Shown: positions 20,001 through 34,293, counted from the first letter of the stretch. The stretch is 64,000 bases of DNA from Sweltsa coloradensis (GCA_024449915.1 JAMZAV010000631.1:62001-126000); one strand, 5' to 3'. A program made the numbers and translations. Notes: generated by a model not told the origin, from the sequence alone.

Positions 20001-21973
20001 AAATTATTATATTGAATGATTTACATATGAGACACGCGTTGTGCCAAATATTCGTTTCTATCAGAGCTAAAAATTGTTTGTGAGTGATGAAATTATCAGC
20101 AAAATCAACAACTCTTTGGAGTACTTTATAAATTAACTAATTATTTGTATAGATTTGTTTTATAACAAATGAGATATGTATTCATAATTGTATAAATGCT
20201 TATTACAGAATCTTTATTTTTAATTTAAATTCATCAAAATTGAACTTTTTCCCATATCGAGGCTATTATCTTGGCAGCAAAGAGGGTATAACCGTAACAA
20301 GCACGAGTACGGGGCCCAATATCTATACAATATTATATTTAGTTTTAGGAATGATGATATGCACTTGAGGAGTGTATCCATTTCAGGGGATTATTATCAT
20401 TGGTGGAGGTGCCGGGTATATTATACAATTCCACCTTTCTGGGTGGGTGGGACTATCCCAGCCCTTCTAACCCCCAGAGTCACCAAAATATTTGTGTAAT
20501 CTTTGTTTAAAGACAATGTCATTGTTATCAACAAAAGAGGTGCATATAGGAGGACTTCACTCCGTAATAAGTGAAACAAACTATAATGGTATTATTTATT
20601 CTGATAGATATATTGTGACACGAGTCCTCCGTGCAGGCACCAGTCCCCACAGTAAGGAACTATCAACTATACGGAACGGATGTAATAGAGATAAACGTCG
20701 AATCATCATCATAACCTATAATATAATCGGTATCGGCTGCGATCAGACTTCAATAAGCCGGCTGCAGCGTAATGCATTCATTCAATAAAGCAGAGGCGAA
20801 TTGAATATGAAACAGCTTGAATACGTAATGCTGACACACCCATCAGATCACACATGCATATCCATTATACCCGGTAATAATAACTGTAATATGTTTGAGT
20901 TCGATAATGGACGATTTATGATAGTTTCCTCATTCACTAAATTAATGCAAACCTTTCACATCAAAATATTGTATTGGCTACATATTCGATCCTGCAGTAC
21001 AAACTACAAAGTACATATCGATAATACGCAAGTTGTATGTGATAACCCCCATACAAAAACAGTTTAAAGGTTTGTGAGTAATACAAATTGCAAAGTTTCA
21101 CCAATACACCGTGAATGGATGTAATTCTTGTATTTTTATTATTTTTATTTATTTTCATTCTGTGCTAAATACAAACATATTTTAAACATATTAAACATAT
21201 TTTATGGAGTTATTAAATACGAATTGAGGGGGGACTGCTAATGATTAGAACACCAATTTTCTCACTTTTTCCCCTCTCCCGACGAAAAAGTGTGAAGATC
21301 ATAATCAAAGTGCATGGGTAATCTAACATGTGCATATTTGAGCAAATATTTTTTGCATCACCCAATTTTAAAAAGGGAGGAGGTATGTTAAAGACTACTT
21401 TTTTATCATTACGTTGTTTTCAAAGAATATTTGAAAAGCAATTAATTAATTAATTAATTAATTGGTCCGATAAGTTGGGTACAAAAGAGATCGTAAAAGC
21501 TAGTTTAAAAGAGTATGCATGTAAGCGATCAATCCCCTCGTAATTTATTCCATAAAAATCAATCAATAAGTGATTTGACGATTGAAAAACGTGTAAGTAT
21601 TTAGTTCAAGTTGGGAGTCATACAAACAAAATGTGTGCTTGTGATAGCACCTGTTCCGCTTATGGGTCGATGTTCTGTGATGTATAATATCTAGTACCAG
21701 CTGATGCATCCGCAACAGTGGGCTGTATAAGTGGGGGGAGGGGCAGGATCATATCGCGCAAATATTGATGCTGCACACCACATGTACTACTAATGTTTTA
21801 TTCAAAATTGTAATAAGCGAGACGCTGTTATACCTCGTTCTAACAAATATGTGATTATTAAACAACTCCAACCGCTTGCACAGCAAACATTCTGTATAGA
21901 TTGCCCGGGGTATTCATATCCTTTGATTAACGCGCTGGAATCGTCAGCACTTCACTTGAATATACGTACGATG

Positions 21974-21984
21974 TGACGTCAGCA
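21974..21984 (+). promoter_or_regulatory. CRE/MARE-like site TGACGTCAGCA
   Basis: Full CRE palindrome TGACGTCA extended by GCA, with a half-site ATGACGTAG about 20 bp downstream. No adjacent gene is recognised, so function is speculative. Confidence 0.25.
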
Positions 21985-22118
21985 AATAGAACGGATGACG
22001 TAGTATGACAGAGTATGTATTATGCAGTTGGGTGTAGTTAGTTCCAGCCGCTGAACGCAAGATTACGCTTCCGTCTTTAGTATTTCATATTCTGTTTATG
22101 AGAAACTAGATTATTGGG

Positions 22119-22145
22119 TGGGGTGCGGTGGGGTGGGGTGGGGAT
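22119..22145 (+). repeat. G-rich tract, potential quadruplex
   Basis: Five runs of three or four G separated by one to four bases. Confidence 0.6.
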
Positions 22146-22393
22146 GTTTCTATTTAGTGAGAGGATGATAATTTATGACTTAAAATTAGCTCCTGGAATC
22201 ATTTCTAGGATATATACAATACATAATGCCTAGCATATTCAATTTTTTTTTAAATTGGAAATGCTGTGTGTTGTTGGTAAATTGTTGTTGATCCTTTTTC
22301 ATATTATGTGGTGACCTGAGAACAAATTTGGACGTTATTCGGGATTCAAGCGTACGTGTATTATAGGGTTCGTGTATTTAAGTCCTGCGTCCC

Positions 22394-22545
22394 GAGCGTA
22401 TGATCCACCCGGCCACACCGACAGTGATGGGAACTGGGAAGTCTTGATTCTGGAGGTCAGGGGATCGAGTCCCGTCACCGACAATTCTCCGAGGCCTTAG
22501 AGAGCCAGAACCCTCGGACTTTCCACACCCTTATTAGTTATTAGT
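22394..22545 (+). mobile_element. tRNA-derived SINE family II copy
   Basis: Head remnant with B-box-like GGGGATCGAGTCCCGTCACC preceded by CTGGAGGTCA, then a body CTCCGAGGCCTTAG ... CCCTCGGACTTTCC matching copies at 50148, 56905, 58525 and 62845. Confidence 0.55.
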
Positions 22546-24000
22546 TTAGTACTTATGTTCACCCTACAGCAGGCATTATAACGAAAAGTTTTTCAGTCCT
22601 ACATCTTGGAAATTTTTCGGACGTAACTTAAATTATGGGATGTCTGTCATTCACTAATCCAGTACGATCGTGTTCAGTTCTTATTTTTTTTTTAAATCTA
22701 CCTTTGTTTGTATTTTATAAATCAAGTAGGTAATAATATATTTCCCTGCACGTGTGGTAAAAAATATTTATTTCGATTATACACTCTGATCAGAAAGCAA
22801 TTAGGTCATCACTCTTTCACTCTATTTCTCTCTTTTTCCCTCTCTCCCACTGATCGCTTCTCACTGTCAAGTGTCAACCAGTTCCCATGAAAACAACCCA
22901 CGACCCTGACCCTATGAATATGATAAAAATAACACAAGATTACAGAACAAATATGATTTACATTTACTGTCATCAGAGCTCTCATCCATCTTATTCCACT
23001 TTCCTACACCTCTTTGACACTCGGTAAAGAACCTTGGGTAATCTGATAAACTCGGACCAAGCGAGTGCAGGCTCCGATTCAAGACCAGTATACGTCTATT
23101 GTCACAGTCACCACACTTCGAGCGGGGGCAAGGAAAGAAAGGGTTCGAATTGTTCATCCGTAACAATATTACTTCTACAAAAAACAATACAGACTCTTTT
23201 CAATGCAAGTTTTTCTACGTCTGGTCAAATCGTCTCTGACAAAAGAAAGATGGATGAGAAGAGAAGAGAAGAACCAGTAGCTTACGCAACTTAATCTTCG
23301 GAGAACGTTTCGTTTTTTTTTATAAGGTTATGTGGGACTAACAAAAAATATTTGAGTATACTGTTGATTATATGTAAGGAAAGAATCGAATGAAATTAGA
23401 TACGGAATCCACCCATTAGATGGAACGGATACTTGTTTCGAAATGAAAATAATAATAATCTGACCGGTTTTGTGGAGGGGACAATCGAATCCGAGTGACC
23501 ATCGAGAAAGAAGAGTTGGGCGCTATCTGATACTTTTATTTGAAATAAAAAGTGGTGGGTAGAGTTTTCGGGTTTCTACGTCTTCATCGGGGATCGTTGA
23601 CGAATTGTTTTGCTAACTTTAAGTGACGTGGATCAAAAGATGAGTCTGTTAGTGAAACTGACCGTTGTCTCTTGACAAAACGCTTCTGGACTGTTTGAAG
23701 TGATTGGGTGTGTTTGTGTACAAACGGATAAACGGCGTATGTGCCTTTCAATACAATTATTTTTTGTTAATTCGACCAACGTGAAGGTTTTTTTTTTTTT
23801 TTACGTGTGATGTGAGTCCCGTAATTTGACCCGTCTATTTATCATCACAACAACTTCCGACGTTATAGTATGAGATTCGGCCATTACAAAAGTGACATTT
23901 TTTATTAATATAATTTTCTTTCAACGGTGTAAAAATTGGTGAAATAATTTCAAGATTGATGCATCTGTTTTATGTTTCAACTTGTAAAAATTACGTTTTA
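22546..24000. other. Intergenic, no supportable gene
   Basis: A pyrimidine-rich stretch at 22810-22850 and T runs near 23788. No coding signal I can defend. Confidence 0.5.
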
Positions 24001-24110
24001 AAATAAAAAATAAAATAAATTGTTTTTAGAGTCTACCCACTCAGTTGCATAACTGATTTTCAGTGGGGGACAGTAAATCAAAGCGGCCAAGCCAACCCTG
24101 TAGGGTTTTT
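24001..24110 (-). repeat. Retrotransposon 3' end, AGACTCTAAAT family
   Basis: The plus strand reads TTTTAGAGTCTACCCACTCA then ACTGATTTTCAGTGGGGGAC and GCCAAGCCAACCCTGTAGGG. The same segment occurs at 38497, 38705, 41118 and 63865 in both orientations. The A/T tail lies at the minus-strand 3' end. Confidence 0.6.
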
Positions 24111-24539
24111 TTTGTAGGTTTTTTTGTAGGTTTTACTCTACAGGATGCCGTTGTAGGGTAGTCATCAGTTTTATCCGGTTCGACCCTCTTCGGATAACTA
24201 ACTATAAGTAATATTATAAAAGCTGAGGTTGTTTGAACAGTTAAGCCATAAAACTATTGTGGTCATGATTGTGGTTTACTTTTTTATCTGTTTTGTAATT
24301 GTATAGTTTTATTAATGAGACCAAGATGGCAGTGTTTGTTTTGAAGTGTCGACCTTGGCTTGGAAACTAAGTTTTAGTTTTAATTGTTGCCAGAAGGGAG
24401 TTGAAAATACCCGATATATTGCACTAATTATATAAATAAATATCACAAAGAATAAGTATAAGCCTAATAAATGTATTTCAATAGGTATACTTTAAGATGA
24501 CTTAATCCTAGCATTCGCTAATTCTTTCAGTCGGGATTT

Positions 24540-24611
24540 CTAGTGATGGGATTCGAACCTGTGACCTCCTAAATCAGTGTCACGTGTTGCGCTTGAGCTA
24601 CCTCTGGCGGT
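24540..24611 (-). mobile_element. tRNA-like SINE head, family II
   Basis: On the minus strand: CCGCCAGAGGTAGCTCAAGC (A-box-like), an anticodon-arm-like segment, then GGTCACAGGTTCGAATCCCA (B-box). The B-box is close to consensus. The fold is imperfect, so this is a tRNA-derived SINE head and not a functional tRNA gene. Confidence 0.6.
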
Positions 24612-26290
24612 GTAAACAACTAACTGTAAAAAGTAAATTACGCACATTAATGTTAATATCATTTCAACTAGGGCCTACTCATGCAGATTAATTCGACTTA
24701 ATTCGACGGCAAGGATGTGTAAGAAAATGATGACCAGGCGTTTGATGTTAAGATTGCTGCATGCTCACCGTGTCAGAGACGCTATGACAAGATAATAATG
24801 GTAAGTTTACATATAGTTCAATCATGGAAAAGTAGAAGGTAGAATGTAGAAGTATAAATGTAGTAGGCCTATAGAACATCATCCATCACGTGAGAATAAT
24901 AACAAGTTAAAACAAAAAGTAAAATAAGAATCATCTCAAAGTGAAGATGCGATGTTTAATGAGAAGATAAAGTACCTCTCTACAAATTGAAGACACTTAT
25001 GTGACCATGGGGTCACTTTTTTGAAAGTCAATGCTTACGTCTCCTAGTCAATACCGACGTCAGTGAATGTAATGACTAATGAATGTATGCTCTTCTAATT
25101 GAATCATTACACAATTTACATATTTTATTTCAGAAACGTATTTATAACGTTTGAATTGTGGGTTATGAATTGTGTACAATATGGAACTTACATTATTTAT
25201 GAATCACCTAATTTTTAGGAATTTTGAACATGTGCCATTATAATGCAGGAGTATGTATTAAAAGAATCGTTAAAATGCTAATCTTTAGCTAATCATAGTT
25301 TTCACACCAAAATACCGATCGTAAAATTAGTGAAAATGCATTATCAGATCGAAATTTTCCACATTGTCGAAATCTCTAAAGCAACGTTGCGAATAACGTA
25401 TCCTATATCTAAACGTTAACTGCTGGAACTAACGGTCTGGTTAATGAAAGTCAACATACCATATTGACGCCTCACTCCAAACTTAGTGATAATCTATACA
25501 GCTATGCCAGCAGCTTGCCCCAAACAATTCACCACGCTCCATTTAAAAAGCAATATATCATCTATAATACAGCAATTCTACCCGAAAAAAATGTAAATTT
25601 CGATCTCCATAAGTGTGCTGTGAAAACAATTAATTCACAAAGACTTAATTACCTAGTTGAAAAAATTAAAACAGCGTCCTCTGGCTATATCTCTTATATG
25701 GATCTAAAACTCATTTGATGTAGTAATTAAACAATTATGAACACACAATAGCACGCCACAACTGCTGTTGGCTTTAATCCCCCCACCCTGCCATATGATG
25801 GTCTTAGGAGCAATAGTTTCCATAAAGTACCATGCCCGTGATGCGTAGCCTAGTTTGCATAGCCCGCGCTGTGCGTAGATGCATGCGACGCGTCGGACAG
25901 GTGACAGACGAAGCGTCCCGATGAAGAGCGTGATAACCTTATGCGTTCTGTTTTGATAAATAGTTTTACATTTGTTGGAATTGTGACGCTGGCATTGACA
26001 TTGCCGAATATGAATGACATATTTTAAACGCACTGGAAAAAATAATATTACTGTTTGAAATGTCAAAAGAGGCGGTTTTTAGATTAATTTAATTTGGCAC
26101 AGAAAACTGACTGCACAGATGTCAAAATATTAGGCGGTTGTCATAGAAAAAGAAAAAAAATGTGCATTACACACTAAAAATTGGTAGGCACATTGCAAGA
26201 ATAGGTCCTACAATTTACGTTGATTCTAACGAAATTTTATTCGGAGTTATTAATTAACCCTCAATTTTACTTGTTCTGGTTTGGTTTTAA
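24612..26290. other. Intergenic, no supportable gene
   Basis: AT-rich and unremarkable. The 120-codon minus frame at 25704-26066 shows no signal peptide, membrane or domain pattern. Confidence 0.5.
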
Positions 26291-26470
26291 TATTATGTAT
26301 TTATTTTATTTTATTTTATTTCTTTCTTTCTTTCTTTCTTTTTTTATTTAACGTCTATCCTATTCAGTTAAACAACTGATTTACAAAGGAGGACAACTAA
26401 ATAATTCTAATTAGTTAAATAGATGCAGACACAACAATGATAACTACAGTTATGTAAATATTTTAAATAC
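26290..26470 (-). repeat. Retrotransposon 3' tail with TTTA/TTTC microsatellite
   Basis: TATTTTATTT and TTTC repeats, followed by TTATTTAACGTCTATCCTAT, TTACAAAGGAGGACAACT and ATGCAGACACAACAATGA, matching 16725-16860. Confidence 0.6.
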
Positions 26471-26564
26471 CAATATTACAACAACAATGTATTAAAAAAC
26501 TATAATAATTTTGGTAACAAATTCAAAAAGGATATTAAATGCAATTTATTAATGAACCAAAAAT

Positions 26565-26645
26565 TAAAAAGGCGGGAAAAAAGAAAAGGAAAAGGAAAAG
26601 GGAAAGAAAGAAAGAAAAAAGAAAAACATCAAAAAAGGAAAAGAT
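26565..26645 (+). repeat. Polypurine tract (A/G only)
   Basis: Runs of GGAAAA and GAAA units; any open frame through it only encodes Lys/Arg/Glu low complexity. It could adopt triplex DNA. Confidence 0.7.
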
Positions 26646-27827
26646 AAACACTGATTTATTAGACGATCCCACTCAAACGAATACGAGGTTTGTCAAAAAT
26701 CAGGAACAGCAAATCAGGCAGCTGTTCTGATATGTGCAGAATATTGCAGTAAAGATAATAGAACAAAATATTAATTCTTGTGTTAAATGCAAGACGGGTG
26801 AGTGATCTTCTTCAAGGACCACCACCACAAGTATCGTTCTACTGGAGAACGACCCTTTCGGTCTTATCGCAGTCTGAAAGGCTGGGATACAAGTTCCCTC
26901 TACAGGATATTGAGACAACTAATCAGTGTCTGACAACGAAACTCTACGTCATCAACATGGAAAGCCAGCGTCATCAATTTCAGGTACAGACTGTCATTAA
27001 GTGATGTTTCCAAGTTTGTCGTAGTTCATTTACATACATTAGCATTCGGATCCAATCTGCAACTGGAAGCTGACTGACATTTGAAACCGCGGATTACGCC
27101 TGTGTGACCGCCGATACACCCCCTCCCTCTCCACCCCCAGCACCAGAGCGTGTGAATCCATCTTCTACACGCTAAATTTACCGCACCAATTGAAAATCGA
27201 ATAAATTAAAATCAGAAGGGATATTCATGCTTGTAATTAGAGCTGACGCGGAATACGTTGTAATAGATGTATCTAAACTTGAGTATAGGCTTGTCTGGTC
27301 GCTCAGTCGCGAGTGAACACGACATAGCCACGTGTGAACGAAGTTGTGAGCAATATGTGACTTCTATTATTAGAGCAGGAGCTGATTATTCACTCACACA
27401 AACTGTAAGAGGGAGAATGATATTTAAGATTATTAATAACAACTGTTTATTAACAATAAATAATAACAACAATTAATAATGAGTTATAGTTATAACAATG
27501 CATTGCATACATAGTGGTTGATGCCTAAACTGTTTGATTGGATCATAACGCCAGTTACTATTTTAAGTTCATGATTTGATGATGTCATTGAAAATATTAC
27601 TTTTAAACGAGACCTAGCTGGCAGTGATTGTTATCTGATGTATCTACTTTTAAAAAGGGGTCAGTTGTTACAAGTACAGCTATTCTACATACAATGTTCT
27701 CTACTTATAGTTGTTACAGCATGGCTACATATTTTATATTTTTTAAATATTTAAAAATCGAGGGAAGCCTGCCCAGGGTGCGATGCATTTCCCTCTTCAG
27801 GTGTCTAACTAGGTAATTAGGACGATT
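26646..27827. other. Intergenic, no supportable gene
   Basis: Only short unremarkable frames. A polypyrimidine patch lies at about 27120-27140. Confidence 0.5.
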
Positions 27828-27905
27828 GTGAAGGAAAGTCCGTAAGGATTGCCGGTCTCGCCGGGATTTGAACCCGGGACCTCCCGAACACTGTCGTTCA
27901 GTCTA
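27828..27905 (-). mobile_element. tRNA-derived SINE family II copy
   Basis: The minus strand reads GGGAGGTCCCGGGTTCAAAT then CCCGGCGAGACCGGCAATCC, a strong B-box followed by the family body start GGCAATCCT. The 5' half of the tRNA-like head is degraded. Confidence 0.6.
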
Positions 27906-30900
27906 TATACACACATATTGCGAGTTTAGCTTTGCATGTACTACTAAAGGACTTGTTTATGACAGCTTAACTTATGTAGACTACTAATCTAAGATTCCAA
28001 GCCGTAGCGTTTTGTAATTATGTGTGCATTCTGCGATTAAACCAGCTGTAATGTGTTTTGAAGTAATGAATTCAAGATTAAGTTTAATTATTATAATAGG
28101 AAGAAGAGTTTTATAGACCTATACCTTTTTACACCCTCCTTTAACAAGCCTCTCTGGAATGATTGTTATTACGGTACTTTATTAGTTTTCTCATTTTATG
28201 ATGAGAGCTGAACAAAATGAATTCATAATTTCGAGTCATTACAGTCAGACAGGAATGCCAACTCCCCCTAGAATCAGCGCTGCCAACTTTAACCGCTAAC
28301 TATATAATACACCGTCTGGCGTTGACTTTAATATCCCTCACTTTCGAACGTCTTTCAAATCTGTCATCGGTCTCTCACATTCGAACACGGAGCCGTCGTT
28401 TTTTAAAGCTTTACGACTAAATCTATTAAATTTGTTGAACGTACATATTGCTTCGGATTTGTTTTCATATACTAAATTTCGAGAGCATTTTTATTGCATT
28501 TTTTATGAATTTTTTTAGCTTTACGCCTTGGGGTAAATTTATATTGGTAATTCTGTTCCTGCTATCTTATACTCCGAGCGACGAACAAAGATTATTCATA
28601 TTTGTGTGTAGTAAAATTTACGCGTTTCAACATTTTTACGATTGTGAATTAAAACTAAAGAAAATATACACGCGTCGCGCACGAAAAGATATGAGAAACA
28701 AAAGGAGCTTAAGGAGCCCTTATCTTCGTTTCGGATGAAAAACAATAAAAAGCTCTCAAAGCGATGAAGTACGCTCTCGACAATAAAGATGGACATGAAG
28801 CACTTTATGAAAGTAAACCCTGAAAGACGAAACATGGATGGTAATAAGATTGTCACTCCCATGATGCCTTGCAGGGGGTCGACCAGCTGTATAGTATAGC
28901 GGGTGTGATTGAGACATGCACGCACGCACACTGACGATATATTATTATTATCCGCTTGTCGTAAGAGTGAGATTTGATATGCAAATAGTTTACAATTGCA
29001 CAGTTTCCATGCCGATGTTGTATAATATATATACCAATGAGAACATTTTATTTTATATCAAACAAATATATTAACACGTTTTCAAATAGAACAGACGTAT
29101 ACACGTTGTGGCCATGGGGGTTAATTCATAGAAGGGCAACAAATCCAATTTCATTTATAAGTTATATCCATAATCCTAAATGAACAAATAATCTAATGCA
29201 TTCCGTTTCATTTTTCAAAATTACATAAAATAAAATACCAAATCACTTGGTACTTACTGATTAAGACTGACTGATCGAAAAGATTTAAAGATAGCGACAT
29301 TTACAAGAATCCAATACCTTACGAGATTTAAACTCGGTTCATTTGGTTCCATTATTTTGTAGTTGTTATGGAAAACTATACGAATGTGAGACTTTGTGAC
29401 TTTTGAGTGCTCAGCTCTGAAACAGAAAACAATCAAACATAAATAATGATAAAATATCAGTTTAAGGTATGATTTTGAAATGGTTGTAGTATAATGTAGC
29501 ATTAAAAAGATGAATTTGTAATTATTACCCTGATTGTCATCCAGATTGGAATGAACCTAATCCCTTGAGTGACATGAATGGCCACTGTCACCAGGCTAAG
29601 CTCAAGTGTAAACGTATAATCGCAGATTGATGATGCTCCGTGCCCGAGGTTTTGCTGCTGGCTAAGCCGAGATGGTGTGATACGTCATGCAACAGGAATA
29701 ATCCCACCGCTTTATCTGGCTGAGGTGGAAGACAGGTGACAAGTAGGGGGTTAATCCCGCAGGGTGGGAACACGGGTTTTACAGGGAACAACCTGGTTTT
29801 ATTCCAATCTGGTGGCGAAGGGATGAAATACTGGGCTGGTTAACTTTGCGTTAATCACTCGTGAAAGTTGGAGTTGTATAACAACTAACTACCAAAATAA
29901 CAAGCGTGCACAACAATAGTTTCTCGTCGAGTGATTAAAAACTACGAATTATTTTCAATATTTTTTTGTAGTTGGTTAGTTGGTTTTCTTGTGGTAAACT
30001 TGCCCAAACCCTGTACGACGTTTGGAAGACAGTAGAACGAAAAGAAGAAATGAAGTGGGATAGATGAGGATGACGAAAAATTACAAGAATCTTTTTTTTG
30101 TAGGATTCGAACACACGTCCATTAAATTCACACATTTTGGAAGAGTATATGCTTGGAGTACAGAAAGTTCTATAATACTCAATGGTATACAAGTCCCCAC
30201 GGAAATAAATAAAATTTTAAGTAAGTAACCCAGGTTAAAGTTCAGTGAGTGTTTTTTGTAATATATGTTTCCGGGTAAATGAGTTGTGATAATTTTTAAA
30301 GTAAAATCAAGTTAAGTATAAAAATGTATCACCTTTTGAAAAATTACATACACAAATTCAAAACAAAACTTGGGTCTAGATGATATTTTTTATTTATTAT
30401 TTTTTCATCACCCTTTGTAGTTAAATCACCATCGTCAGTAAAGTCAACAAATATAGCTGTATTATACTACATTGACCAAAATGCATGTTTTGGTAACTAG
30501 ATCGCATAATTTAGAATAAAATAACATTCGATCCCCTATTTTTATTGAAACTACCCCCCAACCCGAATCATCCCCCTTGTCAACCCTTCCTTATTGTGCC
30601 CTTCACACTACAGTACACAAAGCAATACAACATTGACAATGCAACTCGCGCGACGCCAAGGCTTTGTAGGACGTCTGCCTGCATGGGCAATCGACAACAG
30701 GGCGCATTCACATGCATTGAATTGTACACACAAATAAAAATGTATTGTTCGTTGCGAGCCTTGTTGGTGTATGAGGATCCCTAGTTTTCTCATTGACCTG
30801 ATAAATTTTAATTAATAATATATATCGATTTTTTACCAATTAATTGTTTTTATTTTATTGATTTATAAACGTTTAATTTTTTATAATAAATTATAATATC

Positions 30901-30940
30901 TTTCTGGAGAAATATTTTTATTTTTACGAAGCAAATTATT
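27906..30940. other. Intergenic, no supportable gene
   Basis: No retained domain signal in frames up to 111 codons. A possible SINE fragment lies near 29525-29600. Confidence 0.5.
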
Positions 30941-31010
30941 TTGTACTAATTCGATCCTATTCACTTTTAAAACTGATTTACAAAGAATAAAATTACAATG
31001 TCAAAATAAA
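30940..31010 (-). repeat. Retrotransposon 3'-tail fragment, GACGTTAAATAAA family (decayed)
   Basis: TTCGATCCTATTCACTTT then AAACTGATTTACAAAGAA resembles the better copies at 16735 and 26340. Confidence 0.4.
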
Positions 31011-33990
31011 GAAGATAATACGCTACACTGTATTTATATCCATGCAAAAATTTACATACTTAAGCTTGTTAGTCATTTAAAAAAGTGTGTTTGCGTTTCA
31101 AAACAAGACAATAAACTTGTTTATTTCAGTTATCAGTCTGGCAAATTAATACTTAGTGAGTTAAATATTTAAACATAAATGTGAAAAAAATGTAAAAAAA
31201 TCTTTGCTACGTAAAAGAATTGTTAAATAAATTTTAATTACAAACATTTATTTATTTCACGGTTGCCACATGAACATAGAACATAATGTATTAGTCCAAA
31301 TTTTCGCCTACCCATATATATTCCCTTGAGAAATAAAAATATCAATCTCCACAATTAATTAGTGGTGTGTTCCTCACATGTTTATTTTTTTTTTAATGCT
31401 AACATACACTTCACAAACATTATGATAGGTGCCTTGTTATAAAATAAGGACGAAAAGAACCGTGGAGAAGCATTGAAGTTTTACGTTAAACTATTTATAA
31501 GTAACATTTCTCCCAAATAAACTTGCACGTGGCACGTGAGTAACCTCGTTAAAGAATTCTACACTTTTCAAGAGAAATATTTTTACAGAAAACAACTTCT
31601 ATATCAACAGATACGATAAATCAGTCTTGCAACCCTTTCATAACTAAAATCCCCCTCGCAATTATAAATTATCCCACATGAACTTTTAATTTCTCTCCCG
31701 CCATCACTACGTGTTTAATAACCAGGGTCGCGTTACCCCCCTCGCTATAATTCTCTCTAATCAACAGTTTACAAATACTTTCAGCTAATAATTCTTTTAA
31801 ACGTTATTTTAAAATACCGCGTTGAGTAAATCGATGCATACGAGCGAGCAAGTAGCCATCCCCTTGTGTAATAAAGACCTTTGCTTGATGTCAGATAATA
31901 CCGTCAACACATACACACACACACACATGTGTTTAAATCACCGACATACGATATGCTATGTAGTGTGGAGTAATTCCCTTACTCTTACATGTGCAGCGTT
32001 CGTTTATAAATACACCCAAACGCACGGAACCCCTTGCCTTACAAGAGTAATGTAAATACGTAGCGAAAAGCAGAGAAACCGTTCGAAAATAGAATTCCAG
32101 CACCGTACTCGTTCCGTTTTTCTACTCTTTGCTGATGAGTTGTCAAAGAGATGTATTTAAAATGTAACAGGCGGTGAGTGAAGACAATGGTGGAGCTGTG
32201 TTTGATCTGTTGGGCGAAGGGATAATTATTACACGTGCAGATGGGATCTGCCATTTCTATTTAATTTTCTGTGTGATTTGTTGTGGACTAAATTAGTTGC
32301 GGTTTTGAGCTGGTGGTCTTGGAACAATGTCAACAATGTTTGTATGTGCGAAAAAGATGAAAAAGACTTAACTATTCGAAGAAGTTGGGGGTAATCATGG
32401 TGGGGTACAGGTGTGTCAGGGGACATTGGCTCATACACGTGTTCACATTTGTATGGTACATTTTTTGTTTTTTGTTGTTGATTTTTTCATTGTTTGAGGA
32501 ATTTTGTAAAGCCCGTTTTATTTGGAAGGTGGAATTTATTGGAGTTGATTCACGAAATTACCGAAATAATAAGAAAAATTAAACTATATAAATGACGGTA
32601 TTCCTGAAAGATTTGAATGCCTGACTTATTTTATGATGGAGGAAGTTTCGACAATATTACCAAAATATACAAATCTTTATTTTATTCCCAAATGTCAAAA
32701 GTTGAAATTCTTGTACAATTTGGTTTCTAGGCTGTGATTTACAAAATACCTAAAATGTCCAATGCTCTATATAAAACCCAAAAATTATTGTATGATATTA
32801 AAAAACCTCTCTCCAACTAAAATTAAAAATAATTAAGTACGGAACGATGACGGTAAAGCTCCGACATTACACGCGAAACTTTTAATGGGGAGGTCAACGG
32901 CAACCCTGACTGAGGTTATACCTCTTATCAGATCGATGATTTCGAGCTCAGGGGTTTTGAGAAAACGTACCCTTCTGTTCTCTTTCCTCCCTCATCCGTC
33001 TTCCCTTCATCCACCTCCAGTTTAGTTCCTACCCCATCATTTACTACACCTCACCTCCCTTTAGCACCGTGTTTCCATTTCCCTTAACATTCTTCTAACC
33101 ACAGCAATTAAAAATAACTTAATGCTTTTGCAAGTAAATGTGACATAAAAAAAGTTCATAGATTATCCGGCCAAACGGATACATGCCACTTCCACAATAA
33201 CGTCTTTAATATATCTTCTCTTCCGATGCGTAAACTATGTGGCCGCCAACAAATGGGCTGGTAAAGTCAGCGTACGAGGCAAACTCCTTGGAGGCGATAA
33301 ATTACGTAAACAGGGATGCTCTGAATTCCTGGTAAGAACGTGAGTGTATTGGCGAGGACAAAGAAGACAGACGGACAGATGTCGCTAGCACGTGCAACAC
33401 TGTTTATTAAACATGGTACGGTGTTGTTCTTGTAACGTCATATCTTACTTGACTGCATTCGGTTTTTTACTCCGAGAACATATAATCAAACGCGACGAGT
33501 GTAGAGGTACTGAGGCGGCGCGTAACTGGATAGTGCAGTGTGGGATGATTTACGACGCAAGGCGCGTGTGAGTGTGTGTGTATGAAGAGGGAGGGAGGGG
33601 GTAGGTTGCGTAGATAGGACAACAATGTCAACAAAACGATATTTGAAACATTTAAGCCGCTATGTCAATATTTAGCCTAAGTGTTTGAAAAATGGGAATT
33701 CCTAAATAAATGTTGTGATTTTAAATTAATAAACAATAAAAAAATTATAAACAATAAAATGAATAAATACATGCAATAAATAATATACCCTCTTGCTTTC
33801 AATTTTAGAAAAATACTTTTTTTAGTGAACTAATCAAATTTGTATTACTTATTTTAAATTTAATGAGTTTTAAGCAGGTATAGAAAGAAACAATAAAGGT
33901 CTGAAAATTAAATTAAAAAATGTTTTAATTGAGTGGGTTTAAATAGTGTACTGTAGGCCTACGTATAAACGGATTGAAATAAAAATACAA
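31011..33990. other. Intergenic, no supportable gene
   Basis: A CA run at 31912-31926, a pyrimidine-rich block at about 32970-33070 and a GT-rich block near 33560. No coding signal. Confidence 0.5.
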
Positions 33991-34159
33991 ACTAGGAAAC
34001 GCTCAGTTGGACGCGTTGTTAAGCGAGCACGTGCTATAGCTAGACCCACATTGCACATTTTTTTAAATTTTAAAATTTACGACGTTCGCGTTTCCAGTAT
34101 TATTTATTATTGCCAAGGTATTTGGGTGGCCCGTGTGTAAATCTTTACTTTAAAATCCA

Positions 34160-34173
34160 CCGCCATCTAGAGG
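34160..34173 (-). promoter_or_regulatory. CTCF-like core
   Basis: The minus strand reads CCTCTAGATGGCGG, 13 of 14 positions of the bilaterian CTCF consensus CCASYAGRKGGCRS. Confidence 0.3.
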
Positions 34174-34256
34174 ACATTGACTCCTTGGGAAAACAGTTAT
34201 TTAAACTCTTTGTTGACAAATAATAGACTGCTTCCTCGAAAGTATTTTGATTACTT

Positions 34257-34267
34257 CTAGGTGGCAG
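34257..34267 (+). promoter_or_regulatory. CTCF-like core
   Basis: CTAGGTGGCAG matches the SYAGRKGGCRS part of the CTCF consensus. It lies about 85 bp from another such core and 27 bp from an X-box. Confidence 0.3.
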
Positions 34268-34293
34268 TGCATTAGAAACTTCGCGCGTCTTTT

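Larger units (their letters stand above)
20001..22390. other. Intergenic, no supportable gene
   Basis: It holds the first tRNA-Ala-complement motif (20401-20418), an ATTA tetranucleotide run near 21442, a CRE-like site at 21974 and a G-rich tract at 22119-22145. ORFs of up to 98 codons have no recognisable features. Confidence 0.55.

Noticed and set aside
25000..25016. GTGACCATGGGGTCAC as a nuclear receptor site
   Set aside because: Imperfect everted half-sites with unusual spacing and no nearby gene; easily chance.
25704..26066. A 120-residue minus-strand protein
   Set aside because: No recognisable motif, no second copy and no codon pattern to set it apart from chance.
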